From 0-14-0-80-60-11 sp049322355 (GTDB lineage: Bacteria; Desulfobacterota; Desulfobaccia; Desulfobaccales; 0-14-0-80-60-11): a stretch of 64,000 nt of DNA. Positions 38,832 to 47,351 of this stretch are shown piece by piece. Below the pieces are notes generated by a model. It saw only the letters and a program-made list of their open reading frames with translations, made no database searches and was not told where the DNA came from. Numbering within the stretch: position 1 is the stretch's first letter; each line of letters starts with the position of its first letter. The DNA lies in assembly GCA_049322355.1 (NCBI GenBank), contig JBMORG010000011.1, positions 62,001-126,000 of the forward strand, read 5' to 3'. Made by a program: the position numbers and the translations under genes.

Positions 38832-40115
38832 TCAGGCAAGATTTTCTTTAGCTTCCCCTGCTGTGAAACCCATCAAACCCAGGGCCACCTTTGCAGCCCG
38901 GTGGGAGGCCCCCGGCCCCCCCAGACGCTTGACTACCGTAGCCAGACCCCGGCGCACTGCGGCCAGGCGAGCCGGGTCCATAATGAGATTTAAGACCTCC
39001 TCTGCCAGGTGCTCCGGAGTGAAATCAGCCTGTATGAGTTCAGGAAACATGCGCTCCCCCGCCAAGAGATTGGCCATGCCCACATGCTCCACCCGGATGA
39101 GCCGGCGGCCCACCGCAAACGTCAAGGGTGACACCCGATAAACGATAACCGTGGGCACCGCGGCCAGAGCCGCCTCCACCGTGGCCGTGCCCGAAGCCAC
39201 CACCGCCACGTGCGCCGCGCCCAGGGCCTGATAGGCCTGGCCGGGAATGATTTTGAAGGGAGGGCCGGTGGAAGTCGATTCCCCCGGTTCTCTCCTCAAA
39301 AAATCTTTTACCATCCCATCCACTAGCCCCGCGGGCGCAGTGGAGGCCAGGGGCAGGATGAACTGGGTTTGGGGAATGGCTCGGTGAATGAGCGCCGTGG
39401 CCTTGAGGATAATGGGCAGGTGCCGCGCGATTTCGCTGCCCCGGCTACCAGGCAATAGGGCAATGGTGAGGGCCAAAGGGTCTAAGCCATGTTCGGCCAG
39501 GAAGGTTTTCCGGTCCGGCAGAGACGGCAGGGTTTCCCGGAAGGGATGGCCTACATACTCTACGGACACACCGCGCTCCCGGTAGAAGTCAGCCTCGAAA
39601 GGAAAGATGACCACCATGCGGTCCACCAGGCGGGCGATGGTCCGCACCCGGTAGGTGCGCCAGGCCCAAACCTGGGGGCTGATGTAGTAAAGCACCGGCA
39701 CCCGCCAATATTTGGCCAGCCGGGCCACCCAGAAATTGAAGTCGGGAAAATCCACCAGGATGACCAAATCCGGTGGCGTAGTTTTCATGGCCCGGCCTAT
39801 GGCCGCCAGGGCCCGCCAGATTGCGGGCAGCCGGCCCGCCACTTCCAGGAGGCCCACCACTGCCAGTTCGGAGGCATGGCACAGAAGGCGCACCCCCTGC
39901 CCTGCCAGCGCCTCCCCCCCCACCCCGAAAAAGTCTGCCGTTGGAGCTAATTCCCGGATGGCCGCCACCAATCTAGCCGCGTGATCATCACCAGAGGCCT
40001 CCCCCGCGACAACGAGGATTCGGGGGGGAGAACTTTTTGGAGGGTTATTAGGGGGAAGAGCCAAACACTCAGTGATTTTAGCCCTTCCAAAATCTCGATC
40101 ATTTCCTGAAGTCAT
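38832..40115 (-). CDS. lpxB: Lipid-A-disaccharide synthase
   Basis: 427 aa glycosyltransferase (GT19). Condenses UDP-2,3-diacylglucosamine with lipid X on the inner membrane, the first disaccharide step of lipid A. Family motifs: ILVVAGEASGDDHAARLV near the N-terminus, VDFPDFNFWVARLAKYW, YYISPQVWAWR and LPGSRGSEIARHLPI. Shows a Gram-negative outer membrane. The N-terminal 30 residues before the first strand are extra. Runs with the Gfo/Idh gene, with a small secreted-protein gene between. Confidence 0.96.
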   Translation of the reverse strand: MTSGNDRDFGRAKITECLALPPNNPPKSSPPRILVVAGEASGDDHAARLVAAIRELAPTADFFGVGGEALAGQGVRLLCHASELAVVGLLEVAGRLPAIWRALAAIGRAMKTTPPDLVILVDFPDFNFWVARLAKYWRVPVLYYISPQVWAWRTYRVRTIARLVDRMVVIFPFEADFYRERGVSVEYVGHPFRETLPSLPDRKTFLAEHGLDPLALTIALLPGSRGSEIARHLPIILKATALIHRAIPQTQFILPLASTAPAGLVDGMVKDFLRREPGESTSTGPPFKIIPGQAYQALGAAHVAVVASGTATVEAALAAVPTVIVYRVSPLTFAVGRRLIRVEHVGMANLLAGERMFPELIQADFTPEHLAEEVLNLIMDPARLAAVRRGLATVVKRLGGPGASHRAAKVALGLMGFTAGEAKENLA

Positions 40116-40141
40116 TTAATAATATAATCCAGTAACCCACA

Positions 40142-40603
40142 TCATCTTCGGGAGCGCACCGCCATCGCCTGTCTGCCGTAGGCGTAGTCTATTCCGTGCC
40201 AGCCCTCCTGGCCGTTGTAGAAAGCGAAACCCCAGGCTGATACAGCGTTGTTTAACTCGCCAGACCATACCCAGACCCCAGGGTTTTGAAATAAGGGGTC
40301 CATATTTTGTGGGGAGGCCCCCTTTTGATAGAGGGCTTTCAATTCCGCAACCGTGGGCATACGCCAGCCGCCCCCGGCCACAGTAAGATTCTCCGTCCAG
40401 GCCTTGGCTTCGTGCCAGTTGTTGTCATGGTTGGGGCCGACATACCACTCAAGGCCGGTGATGCGGTCGGTGATCACACCATTATCGGCTTTGCTATATC
40501 TGATGTGCCCAGGTTTAACTTCCGCTAGAGGCTGGCTCTGGCCGACACCCCACACCGCCAACAAAACCCAAGCCATCATGCTTAGACGATACCATCGTGC
40601 CAT
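40142..40603 (-). CDS. Secreted DUF1566-like (lectin-like) protein
   Basis: About 153 aa from the ATG at 40603, which has GAGGG 6 nt upstream. A signal peptide (about 1-25, ending VGQSQP) precedes a domain with TDRITGLEWYVG, WRMPTVAELKALY and WVWSGEL. These are hallmarks of the DUF1566/Lcl C-terminal (FGE-sulfatase/lectin-like) fold. Role unknown, perhaps glycan or surface binding. It sits between lpxB and the oxidoreductase, where lipid A operons normally have no such gene, so it looks inserted. Confidence 0.8.
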   Translation of the reverse strand: MARWYRLSMMAWVLLAVWGVGQSQPLAEVKPGHIRYSKADNGVITDRITGLEWYVGPNHDNNWHEAKAWTENLTVAGGGWRMPTVAELKALYQKGASPQNMDPLFQNPGVWVWSGELNNAVSAWGFAFYNGQEGWHGIDYAYGRQAMAVRSRR

Positions 40604-40673
40604 GTTTGACCCTCTAGAAGTGTGGACAGCCGAGGGCGGCTGTCCCACACCCTCCCTTTTTCCCTTTTTGCTT

Positions 40674-41618
40674 TTACCCCTTTGCTTTTTTCATGGCGGC
40701 ATTAATTTCCAGCGCCAAATCCAGGGCGGCGCGGCCGGCTTCACCACTGATAGGGGATTCGCCGCCGCTCTGGATAGCCTGTACGAAGGCCACGATTTCT
40801 TTCAGTAGCACGTCTTCCTGGGAAAACCGCCGGGTCTCCAGGGCCACCCCCGGCAGCGGCCCAATGGCGCCGTCCTTGCGGGAGGCCGCGGTGAGTTCCC
40901 GATTTTCAAAATCCACCGCCAGATAGGCGTCAGACTGGAAAAGGCGAAATTTACGCATGCTCTTGAAGGACATGCGGGAGGCGGTGAGGTTGGCGATGCA
41001 GCCATCGCCGAACTCCAGCCTGACGTTGGCCAAATCTACGCGATCGGTGAGGACCGAAATGCCTGCAGCGCGAATTTCAGTCACCGGCGCCGGCACCAGG
41101 TCCAGGACATGGTCCAGGTCGTGGATCATCAAATCCAGGACTACGTCCACGTCAGTGCCCCGCTCCTTGAAGAACGACAATCGGTGACTCTCAATGAAGC
41201 GGGGTTGGGTCACCCGCCGCTTTAGTTCTTCCATGGCGGAGTTGAACCGCTCCAGGTGGCCCACCATGAGAATCAGGCCCCGGTCCCGGGAAAGGTGCAC
41301 CAGTTCATCGGCCTGAGCCACGCTAACAGTGATGGGTTTCTCCACCAGTACCTGGCATCCGGCTAAAAGTGCGTCCCGGACCACCTCAAAGTGTTGTGAG
41401 GTGGGAACTGCCACGCTCACAGCCGAAACCTGGGGCAGGAGGTCGTGGTAGTCGCTAAAATCTTGGGTATGGAGGTTGTGCGACACCTTGCGGGCCTGAT
41501 CCCGATCTAAATCAGCCACCCCTATCAACTCCGTTTCCGTCAGCGCCGCATACTTTTCAGCATGGAATCGCCCCAAATAACCAACGCCAATTACGCCCAC
41601 TTTTACCGGTCCAGTCAT
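40674..41618 (-). CDS. Gfo/Idh/MocA-family oxidoreductase
   Basis: 314 aa NAD(P)-dependent oxidoreductase. N-terminal Rossmann motif VGVIGVGYLGRFHAEKYA, then VEKPITVSVAQADEL with the catalytic Lys, and a C-terminal alpha/beta domain with DLMIHDLDHVLDLVP. It is found upstream of lpxB in many related genomes; the substrate is unknown and may be a UDP-sugar of lipid A metabolism (inference). Confidence 0.9.
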   Translation of the reverse strand: MTGPVKVGVIGVGYLGRFHAEKYAALTETELIGVADLDRDQARKVSHNLHTQDFSDYHDLLPQVSAVSVAVPTSQHFEVVRDALLAGCQVLVEKPITVSVAQADELVHLSRDRGLILMVGHLERFNSAMEELKRRVTQPRFIESHRLSFFKERGTDVDVVLDLMIHDLDHVLDLVPAPVTEIRAAGISVLTDRVDLANVRLEFGDGCIANLTASRMSFKSMRKFRLFQSDAYLAVDFENRELTAASRKDGAIGPLPGVALETRRFSQEDVLLKEIVAFVQAIQSGGESPISGEAGRAALDLALEINAAMKKAKG

Positions 41619-41783
41619 GAAATTACTCGCGCCCGGGGATACGGCGGCCGCAATCGGGCCGCCGGTTTGCTCATGATACCGGAAAAGGTCCTCTCAAGGC
41701 AATGAAAACCGGGGGAAATTCCGTTTGACAACTGAGGCTTGAAAAGATAAATATTTTCAGCGAGGTTTCCGGAGGTAGGATTG

Positions 41784-42701
41784 ATGGTGGAAAAGGCCAA
41801 GTTTATCTGGTTCGACGGCAAAATGGTCCCCTGGGATCAGGCCCAGGTTCACATTCTCACCCACACCCTGCATTATGGATTGGGGGTCTTTGAAGGCATC
41901 CGGGCATATCAATGCGTCGATGGCCGCACCGCCATTTTTCGTCTAAAAGAACACACCCGGCGCCTGTTTGATTCTGCCCACGTCATGATGATCAATATCC
42001 CTTTTACTCAGGACCAGGTCAATACTGCGTGCTGCGAAATCTTGCGAGTTAACGGGCAAAAGGAGGCCTATATCCGGCCCCTGGTGTTCCTGGGAGAAGG
42101 AGTCATGGGACTTAATCCCAAGGGCAGCCCTGTCCAGGTGGCAGTTATCAGTTGGGTTTGGGGGGCTTACCTGGGGGAGGAAGGCCTGCGCAAGGGCATT
42201 CGGGTCAAAACCTCGTCCTTCATCCGCCATCACGTCAATATCATGATGACCAAGACAAAAACTGTGGGGAACTACGTTAACTCCATCATGGCCAAGCTGG
42301 AGGCCGTGCAGGCCGGCTATGATGAAGCCCTGTTGTTGGATACCGAAGGCTATATCTGTGAAGCGTCTGGGGAAAACATTTTCATGGTCAAAGACGGCGT
42401 GATCAAGACCCCGCCCTTGACTTCCATCCTGCCGGGCATTACCCGAGACTGTGTCATAACTATAGCCAAGGATATGGACATCCAGGTGAAGGAGGAGCGC
42501 TTCTCCCGGGACGAACTGTATTTGGCGGATGAGGCCTTCTTTACCGGGACCGCTGCGGAAGTTACGCCTATCCGGGAGGTGGACGCCAGGATTATCGGCC
42601 CAGGCCACCCCGGTCCCATTTCCAAACAGATCCAGGAAGCTTATTTTGCGGTGGTCAAAGGCCAGAATCTCCGCTACGAGCGTTGGCTGACTTACATTTA
42701 A
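41784..42701 (+). CDS. ilvE: Branched-chain amino acid aminotransferase
   Basis: 305 aa, class IV PLP-dependent fold. Interconverts Val, Leu, Ile and their 2-oxo acids with glutamate/2-oxoglutarate. Motifs: IWFDGKMVPWDQAQVHILTH, HYGLGVFEGIRAY, the catalytic Lys in TKTVGNYVNSIMAK, EGYICEASGENIFMV and GTAAEVTPIREVD. Start at ATG 41784, with GGAGGTAGGA upstream; a TTG one codon earlier is less likely. Single gene with its own terminator. Confidence 0.96.
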   Translation: MVEKAKFIWFDGKMVPWDQAQVHILTHTLHYGLGVFEGIRAYQCVDGRTAIFRLKEHTRRLFDSAHVMMINIPFTQDQVNTACCEILRVNGQKEAYIRPLVFLGEGVMGLNPKGSPVQVAVISWVWGAYLGEEGLRKGIRVKTSSFIRHHVNIMMTKTKTVGNYVNSIMAKLEAVQAGYDEALLLDTEGYICEASGENIFMVKDGVIKTPPLTSILPGITRDCVITIAKDMDIQVKEERFSRDELYLADEAFFTGTAAEVTPIREVDARIIGPGHPGPISKQIQEAYFAVVKGQNLRYERWLTYI

Positions 42702-42735
42702 AAACGGTTTTCGGTTTTCGGCGAAATTGGCAATA

Positions 42736-42770
42736 AAAAGAGGCGGGGCCTTGACCCGCCTCTATTTTAT
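42736..42770. terminator. Bidirectional terminator between ilvE and the CBS gene
   Basis: AGAGGCGGG-GCCTTGA-CCCGCCTCT (42739-42763), followed by ATTTTATTT on the plus strand and by TTTTTATT on the minus strand. It serves both convergent genes. Confidence 0.85.
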
Positions 42771-42820
42771 TTAACCTGAGACAAAGCCTGCAGTGGGGCT
42801 GGCCTCAGTGCCCGCCATAG

Positions 42821-43234
42821 TTAATCCTGGCTGCAGATTTTCACGTACTGCATCAGGATATCGGTTTCAGTGATCAGACCCACCAGGCGGCTATCTTCCA
42901 CCACCGGCAGGCAGCCGATTTTTTCCTGCATCATAATCTTGGTGGCTTCGCAAAGCTCCGTATCCGGAGGAATGGTAATCACCCCGGTCACCATGACATC
43001 CTTAATACGCAGAGTTTTCATCAGATCCCGGGTGTCTTTGGTGGCGTAGCCCAGAGCCTGGGCCAGGGAACTGCGGAATAAATCCCGCTCCGAGACAATC
43101 CCCACCAGACGAGGCCCGTCCACCACCGGAAGATGGCGAATCCTGCCTAACCGCATGATATCATTGGCCAGGCTTAGTTCATCGTTGACATCCAGGGTGG
43201 CCACTTCTTTCACCATAATTTCTCTGACTTTCAT
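42821..43234 (-). CDS. Tandem CBS-domain protein
   Basis: 137 aa from the ATG at 43234 (AGGAAATCCG upstream; a longer frame to 43270 lacks a ribosome site). Two CBS motifs form one Bateman module: KVREIMVKEVATLD...LGRIRHLPVVDGPRLVGIVSERD, and RIKDVMVTGVITIPP...EKIGCLPVVEDSRLVGLITETD. Such modules bind AMP, ATP or SAM and usually regulate another protein. No partner domain is fused. It lies 49 nt after the MetE-like gene, probably co-transcribed; that would suit SAM or adenosyl sensing (inference). Confidence 0.9.
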   Translation of the reverse strand: MKVREIMVKEVATLDVNDELSLANDIMRLGRIRHLPVVDGPRLVGIVSERDLFRSSLAQALGYATKDTRDLMKTLRIKDVMVTGVITIPPDTELCEATKIMMQEKIGCLPVVEDSRLVGLITETDILMQYVKICSQD

Positions 43235-43282
43235 CGGATTTCCTTCCCGGTAAAATCTGCTTAACGACAAACTAAAAAGGCA

Positions 43283-44350
43283 TTACATAGAAGCCAACCA
43301 CTCTTGGCCCCTGACACTCAATTCCGCCAGGGTGGAGAAGACCCGACGGCTGTCATCCAGGCTCATGAAGCCAGTACCGCAGGCAGGCGTAAGGAGCGAT
43401 TGGGACAGGATCTCCCTAAACCCCAGGCGGAGATCTGCGGATAGTCGGCTGACCTGCTCCTTAAAACGCTGCCACATAGAGTCGATGGTCTCTTGCTTAA
43501 AGGCCTCGTTGGTGGGGACCAGGCCCCAAGCCAGCCAGCCTCCCCGCCCCAGGAAGCCCGACAGTGCCTGCTCATAAAGGCGCAAGCTCTCGAAATAGCC
43601 ATAGGAATCAAAGCTGAGGATGTCCAGGGGGGCCTGAAGCAACAGGGACCAGTCAGTATTGCCGCAACAGTGCGTACCCAGGATGACGGGGCCGGTGGTC
43701 GCCCCCCGGACCTCTTCCAAGGTGTGGGCCAGGATTTCCGTCACTTCTTCCCTGGAAATGGGGAGATAGGCGGAACCGAATCCGGTCAGGTAAGGCTCAT
43801 CCAAGAAGACTATGGGTTCCTTACCCAGCTGACGGAATTTTTCCGCCTGCCAGGCCGCCTTGCGGGCCAGTCCGGAACACACGGCCTGGGTGAGTTCACG
43901 GTCATAAAGGATGGGTTTGCCTTCCACGTCTTTCACAACCCCGGCAAAGGTGACCGGCCCTGATAATTGGCCCTTGAGAGCCGGGCAGGGGCATCCCTTT
44001 GACGCCACCGCGTCCAGAAGAGCGAAGAAGCCCTGGGCGTCCTGCTCATCAAAAGCAAAGGTGGTCAGGTCCCCGGACAGAACGGCCTCATAAAACTGCG
44101 CCAGGGCTTCATCCCGGGGAATGTCCTGATCCATCTGAACGGTGCGGTTCTCAAGATCCAGTTTCAAGGCGGGCAACCCCCGGGCCGACTGGGCCGTCAT
44201 GTCTTCCAGGAAACCGAGCTGGACCATTTGGGGCCAATAGGGTATCTGGGGCAAGGTTTCCAAAATCAAGGCCACGATCTCCCGGGCGTCGGTGAAGGGC
44301 ACTGAACCGATACCGGTAGCGGCCAAGGGGGCGAGGCTGGACATAGCCAC
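43283..44350 (-). CDS. MetE C-terminal-like (core methionine synthase-like) protein
   Basis: 355 aa TIM barrel of the cobalamin-independent methionine synthase C-terminal/uroporphyrinogen decarboxylase superfamily. The zinc-ligand pattern is visible: His-Cys-Cys in LGTHCCGNTDW and a late Cys in LLTPACGTGFMSLDD. It lacks the N-terminal half of MetE, as in the core-MetE proteins of anaerobes that take a methyl group from a corrinoid protein (known for that group). The expected Glu ligand region reads ILSFDSYGY, so an Asp may substitute. Methyl donor and acceptor cannot be proven from sequence. Confidence 0.75.
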   Translation of the reverse strand: MAMSSLAPLAATGIGSVPFTDAREIVALILETLPQIPYWPQMVQLGFLEDMTAQSARGLPALKLDLENRTVQMDQDIPRDEALAQFYEAVLSGDLTTFAFDEQDAQGFFALLDAVASKGCPCPALKGQLSGPVTFAGVVKDVEGKPILYDRELTQAVCSGLARKAAWQAEKFRQLGKEPIVFLDEPYLTGFGSAYLPISREEVTEILAHTLEEVRGATTGPVILGTHCCGNTDWSLLLQAPLDILSFDSYGYFESLRLYEQALSGFLGRGGWLAWGLVPTNEAFKQETIDSMWQRFKEQVSRLSADLRLGFREILSQSLLTPACGTGFMSLDDSRRVFSTLAELSVRGQEWLASM

Positions 44351-44669
44351 CTCCAGCTTGTTTATCTAAACCGTAATATGTTTCCCGGACCTTGTCAATA
44401 GTGGGAAGCTAAAGCTGAAGCCCCATCTTTCCGATGAATTCCTATATTCCAGAGGTCCTCCTTGACCACATTTCACACAGAAATAGTAAAACTATGTAAA
44501 GTTTTTCTCTTAACCTTTCGCTTAGTAAGGATTTATTGAGAATTAACCTTACTTGAGGCCACAGATTCTTGGTCTTTTTGATCTTAAAACGCCGCCGAAG
44601 CAGCAATTTTTGTTGCATCTACAGAAACTTTCAAGCTATATTTTTGCCAGAAGTCTTGTGGGGGGAGAC

Positions 44670-45149
44670 ATGACTTCACGGAGTGAATCGTCTGAGACCC
44701 AAAAGGCGTGGGGAGGCTTTAAACTCCTGGGCTGGATTGCCCTGCCTCTAGGAGTGATAATAGTTTTGGTAGTCCTTTTCAGCCACCATGGACTTTACCA
44801 AAGTTATCGCTTCCGGCAGGAGCGCATCCGCCTGGAGCAGGAAAATGTGCGCCTGGCCGCAGAAAATACCCGTCTGGCCCGCACCATTGACCGCTTGCAG
44901 CATGATCCGGTATTAATTCAGGATCTTATCCGTCAGGAACTCAATTTCGTCAAAAGAAACGAAATTATTTTCCAGTTCCCGCCGGAAAAACCGGCTGCCG
45001 CGCTTGACCATTCAACCCTGGCCAATCCCGAGGGTGCAGCTGCGGCGCCAGTCAAAACGGTTTCTACCAAAAAAGTCGGTAAGTCTAAAGGGGTTTCTTC
45101 AGCATCGGACGGTACGGCCAACAAGCCGGCCGGCCAACGACGGGAATGA
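44670..45149 (+). CDS. FtsB/DivIC-like septum formation initiator
   Basis: 159 aa from the ATG at 44670 (GGGGGGAG upstream). One transmembrane helix (about 22-42) is followed by a coiled coil (YRFRQERIRLEQENVRLAAENTRLARTIDRL) and the DPVLIQDLIRQELNFVKRNEIIF segment typical of FtsB/DivIC proteins. The C-terminal 50 residues are low-complexity Ala/Lys/Ser. Bridges division proteins at the septum (family knowledge). It precedes efp by 163 nt. Confidence 0.82.
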   Translation: MTSRSESSETQKAWGGFKLLGWIALPLGVIIVLVVLFSHHGLYQSYRFRQERIRLEQENVRLAAENTRLARTIDRLQHDPVLIQDLIRQELNFVKRNEIIFQFPPEKPAAALDHSTLANPEGAAAAPVKTVSTKKVGKSKGVSSASDGTANKPAGQRRE

Positions 45150-45312
45150 GCCCTACCTGATCGAGTCCCTGGAATCAGTGATCAGAAGAAACCTTGGAGC
45201 CGTGGACGGGAGTGCCTGTGCCACCAAGTCTTTCCATGATTACGGCTGAGCCAGAGGTGTATGAGTTGCTGCCCTTGGAAAACCATTAAAGTTAGATAAG
45301 GAAACATCGCGC

Positions 45313-45873
45313 ATGTATTCGACCGCAGAATTTAAAAAAGGTTTGAAGATCGAACTGGATGGCGTGCCTTACATGATTGTGGACTTTCAACATGTCAAGC
45401 CCGGCAAAGGCGGGGCCTTTGTGCGTACCAAGCTGAAAAGCCTGCTCACCGGCCGGGTGCTGGATCAGACCTTTCGTTCCGGTGAAAAAATCAAGAAACC
45501 CGACCTTATCGAGCGGGAGATGCAGTATCTCTACCGTGAGGGTGACAACTTCTGTATGATGGACAACGAAACCTATGAGCAGATTATGCTAACCGGGGAG
45601 CAGGTGGGCGAGGCCCGGCTTTATTTAACGGAAAATTTGGACGTAAAGATCCTCTTTTTCAACCAGCAGCCCGTGGCGGTGGATATCCCGCTCTTTGTGG
45701 AGCTGGCGGTGGCCCAAACCGAGCCCGGGGTAAAGGGCGATACCGCCGCGGGCGGCACCAAGCCCGCCACCCTGGAGAGCGGGGTGACCATCCAGGTGCC
45801 TTTATTTATCAATGAAGGCGACCGGGTGAAAGTGGATACCCGCACCGGCACCTATATTGAACGGCTCAAGTAA
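45313..45873 (+). CDS. efp: Elongation factor P
   Basis: 186 aa, normal length. Relieves ribosome stalling at proline runs. N-terminal KOW-like domain with the modifiable Lys in HVKPGKGGAFVRTKL; OB domains with SGEKIKKPDL and the C-terminal LESGVTIQVPLFINEGDRVKVDTRTGTYIER. No lysyl-transferase modification gene (epmA/epmB) is in the window. Confidence 0.98.
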   Translation: MYSTAEFKKGLKIELDGVPYMIVDFQHVKPGKGGAFVRTKLKSLLTGRVLDQTFRSGEKIKKPDLIEREMQYLYREGDNFCMMDNETYEQIMLTGEQVGEARLYLTENLDVKILFFNQQPVAVDIPLFVELAVAQTEPGVKGDTAAGGTKPATLESGVTIQVPLFINEGDRVKVDTRTGTYIERLK

Positions 45874-45881
45874 TCCGCCCC

Positions 45882-46250
45882 TCAGACCAGTTTGACCAGG
45901 ACAATGTAGCGCTTGACCCCGAAGCGTCTGGCCTTCTGTTGGCTGTCCAGATAAATGTCCACCTTTTTATGCCAACGGGAGGCCATGCGGTCCTGGAATT
46001 CAAAGACTCCCATACCGTGCAGTAATAACCGGTCGCCAAAGCGCAAATCCAAGTTTCTCTCCAAATCCCGGCTCACCGCCAATATCCCCTTCTTCACCCG
46101 CTGTCCTGAGGAAGTAATGCCTTTGCTGCCCGGACAATGATGGTAGGCTGTAGCTGTAACGATTGACATGCTGACACACAAGGTGGGTCGCGGCCAAGCC
46201 AGGACCCCCAGGGCCAAGAGACAGATTATCGTATAAGAAATTTTTCTCAT
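45882..46250 (-). CDS. Secreted 3D-domain protein
   Basis: 122 aa with a signal peptide (about 1-26). The mature protein has a double-psi barrel-like 3D domain: TATAYHHCPGSKGITSSGQRVKKGILAVS, RDLERNLDLRFGDRLLLHG, and FQDRMASRWHKKVDIYL with the three Asp residues. Relatives cut or bind peptidoglycan (MltA/RpfB-type 3D domains). Convergent with efp. Confidence 0.88.
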   Translation of the reverse strand: MRKISYTIICLLALGVLAWPRPTLCVSMSIVTATAYHHCPGSKGITSSGQRVKKGILAVSRDLERNLDLRFGDRLLLHGMGVFEFQDRMASRWHKKVDIYLDSQQKARRFGVKRYIVLVKLV

Positions 46251-47034
46251 GGTTTTCCCTCGCTTTTGGATGCCTTCGGGATCTTGCGGATGGTTGGGGA
46301 ATGGTGAGAAGGGAACTGCCAGGTAACTCTAAAGGGCCGTGGGCCCGGGATTGCTTCGATAGTTTTTACGCCTGTGCCATCGGACGGGCACCTGAAAGAC
46401 ACATTCCTTCAGGCCTTAACCGCCGCCCGACCTCAGGTTCCCATCCCCATCAATCCAATGGTGAAGTGCACTATCTCATGCACACCCAAGTGGGCTTTTT
46501 TGATTTGTGGGTATCTATACCGCGATTAAAACCGCTTGTCAAGAAGTTTTTTTAAAAATATTAATATCTCTTTGATTTTATTAAAATATTCTAGCAAGAT
46601 TAATTGTGTCATTTTTCGCAATGGCGACTTTAAAAAGGTTTCAGCGTTATTTTTAAAGCAAGTGGGTGATCAACCCTTATTTAAGAGAATTTTCAAATTT
46701 CAAGTGGGGTATTTTTATGTAGACAGGGGCCTTTTTGATAATGGCGCTAATGATAATACTATTAATAAGCTAATCAATCAGTTGAACATCCTTAATTAAT
46801 TGGAGCCCCAACCAGCTTTTTGTGAATTTTATAGATAAATTTACAATATTTATAGCAAGCCACAATCGAATTGCCATTCTCCTGGTAGGGCCAGCCTCAT
46901 TGTCCGCCATTTCTGAGGGCGCATGAGCAGGGCGCTCTTAATTGGGTTTTCATCCGCAACATGGCATCACAAACCCTTGGCGGGCTTAAAATTTGGCACG
47001 CCGCTCACGGCACCGTTTGGACAGCTTTTCAGGA
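46251..47034. other. Long AT-rich gene-free stretch
   Basis: About 780 bp without a convincing gene. 46540-46860 is very AT-rich. A frame at 46536-46799 (TTG start) and another at 46301-46555 lack ribosome sites and family matches. A short hairpin CCCA-AG-TGGG followed by CTTTTTT occurs near 46486-46504. It may hide a small RNA; none is recognisable. Confidence 0.5.
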
Positions 47035-47080
47035 CAAAAAAAGGAGGCAGAACCTGGCCTTGGGCCAGGGCCTGTCCTCC
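47035..47080 (-). terminator. Strong terminator of the redox operon
   Basis: Minus strand: GGAGG...CCCTGGCC-CAA-GGCCAGG...CCTCC, then seven T. A long GC-rich stem plus T-run, 46 nt past the selenoprotein stop. A smaller hairpin, ACCCGCA-GAT-TGCGGGT on that strand (47097-47113), lies between them. Confidence 0.9.
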
Positions 47081-47125
47081 CCCGTTGATCTCAGGAACCC
47101 GCAATCTGCGGGTGATTTAAACCCT

Positions 47126-47341
47126 TCAGGAACCGCCGAAGCCGATGCTGATCTTATCCCCCTCCACAATGACCGGCACTTGGCGGTTATCCGGGGTGAA
47201 CTTCAGCATATCCTCCAGGGCTTGGGCGTCTTCTTTAACATCCCGATAAACGACCGTAAATCCCTCTTTGGTCTTGGCCTCCCGGGCCCGCAGGGTGAAA
47301 GGTCAAGTATGTTTGCCGAAGATGGTGACCTCCCTGGCCAT
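47126..47341 (-). CDS. Glutaredoxin-like selenoprotein, Uxx-star family (in-frame UGA)
   Basis: 71 aa if the TGA at 47303-47305 (codon 13) is selenocysteine. It begins MAREVTIFGKHT, then Sec, then PFTLRAREAKTKEG, the place of Cys-Pro-x-Thr in glutaredoxins. It continues TVVYRDVKEDAQALEDMLKF, RQVPVIVEGDKISIGFGGS, with the cis-Pro of the thioredoxin fold. AGGAGG is 6 nt before the ATG. The family is known for Sec or Cys at this position. It starts 10 nt after the AMIN-protein gene and is the last gene of the operon. Standard gene callers would miss it. Confidence 0.88.
47276..47288 (-). promoter_or_regulatory. Possible SECIS element of the Uxx-star gene
   Basis: Minus-strand GGCC-CGGGA-GGCC, a 4-bp stem with its loop 18 nt after the UGA and G at loop position 2. 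It meets the minimal rule, but GC-rich alternatives compete. Confidence 0.45.
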
Positions 47342-47351
47342 AGCTTACCTC

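Noticed and set aside
46301..46799. Two plus-strand ORFs in the long AT-rich gap
   Set aside because: Weak start codons, no ribosome sites, and composition set by the AT-rich DNA.
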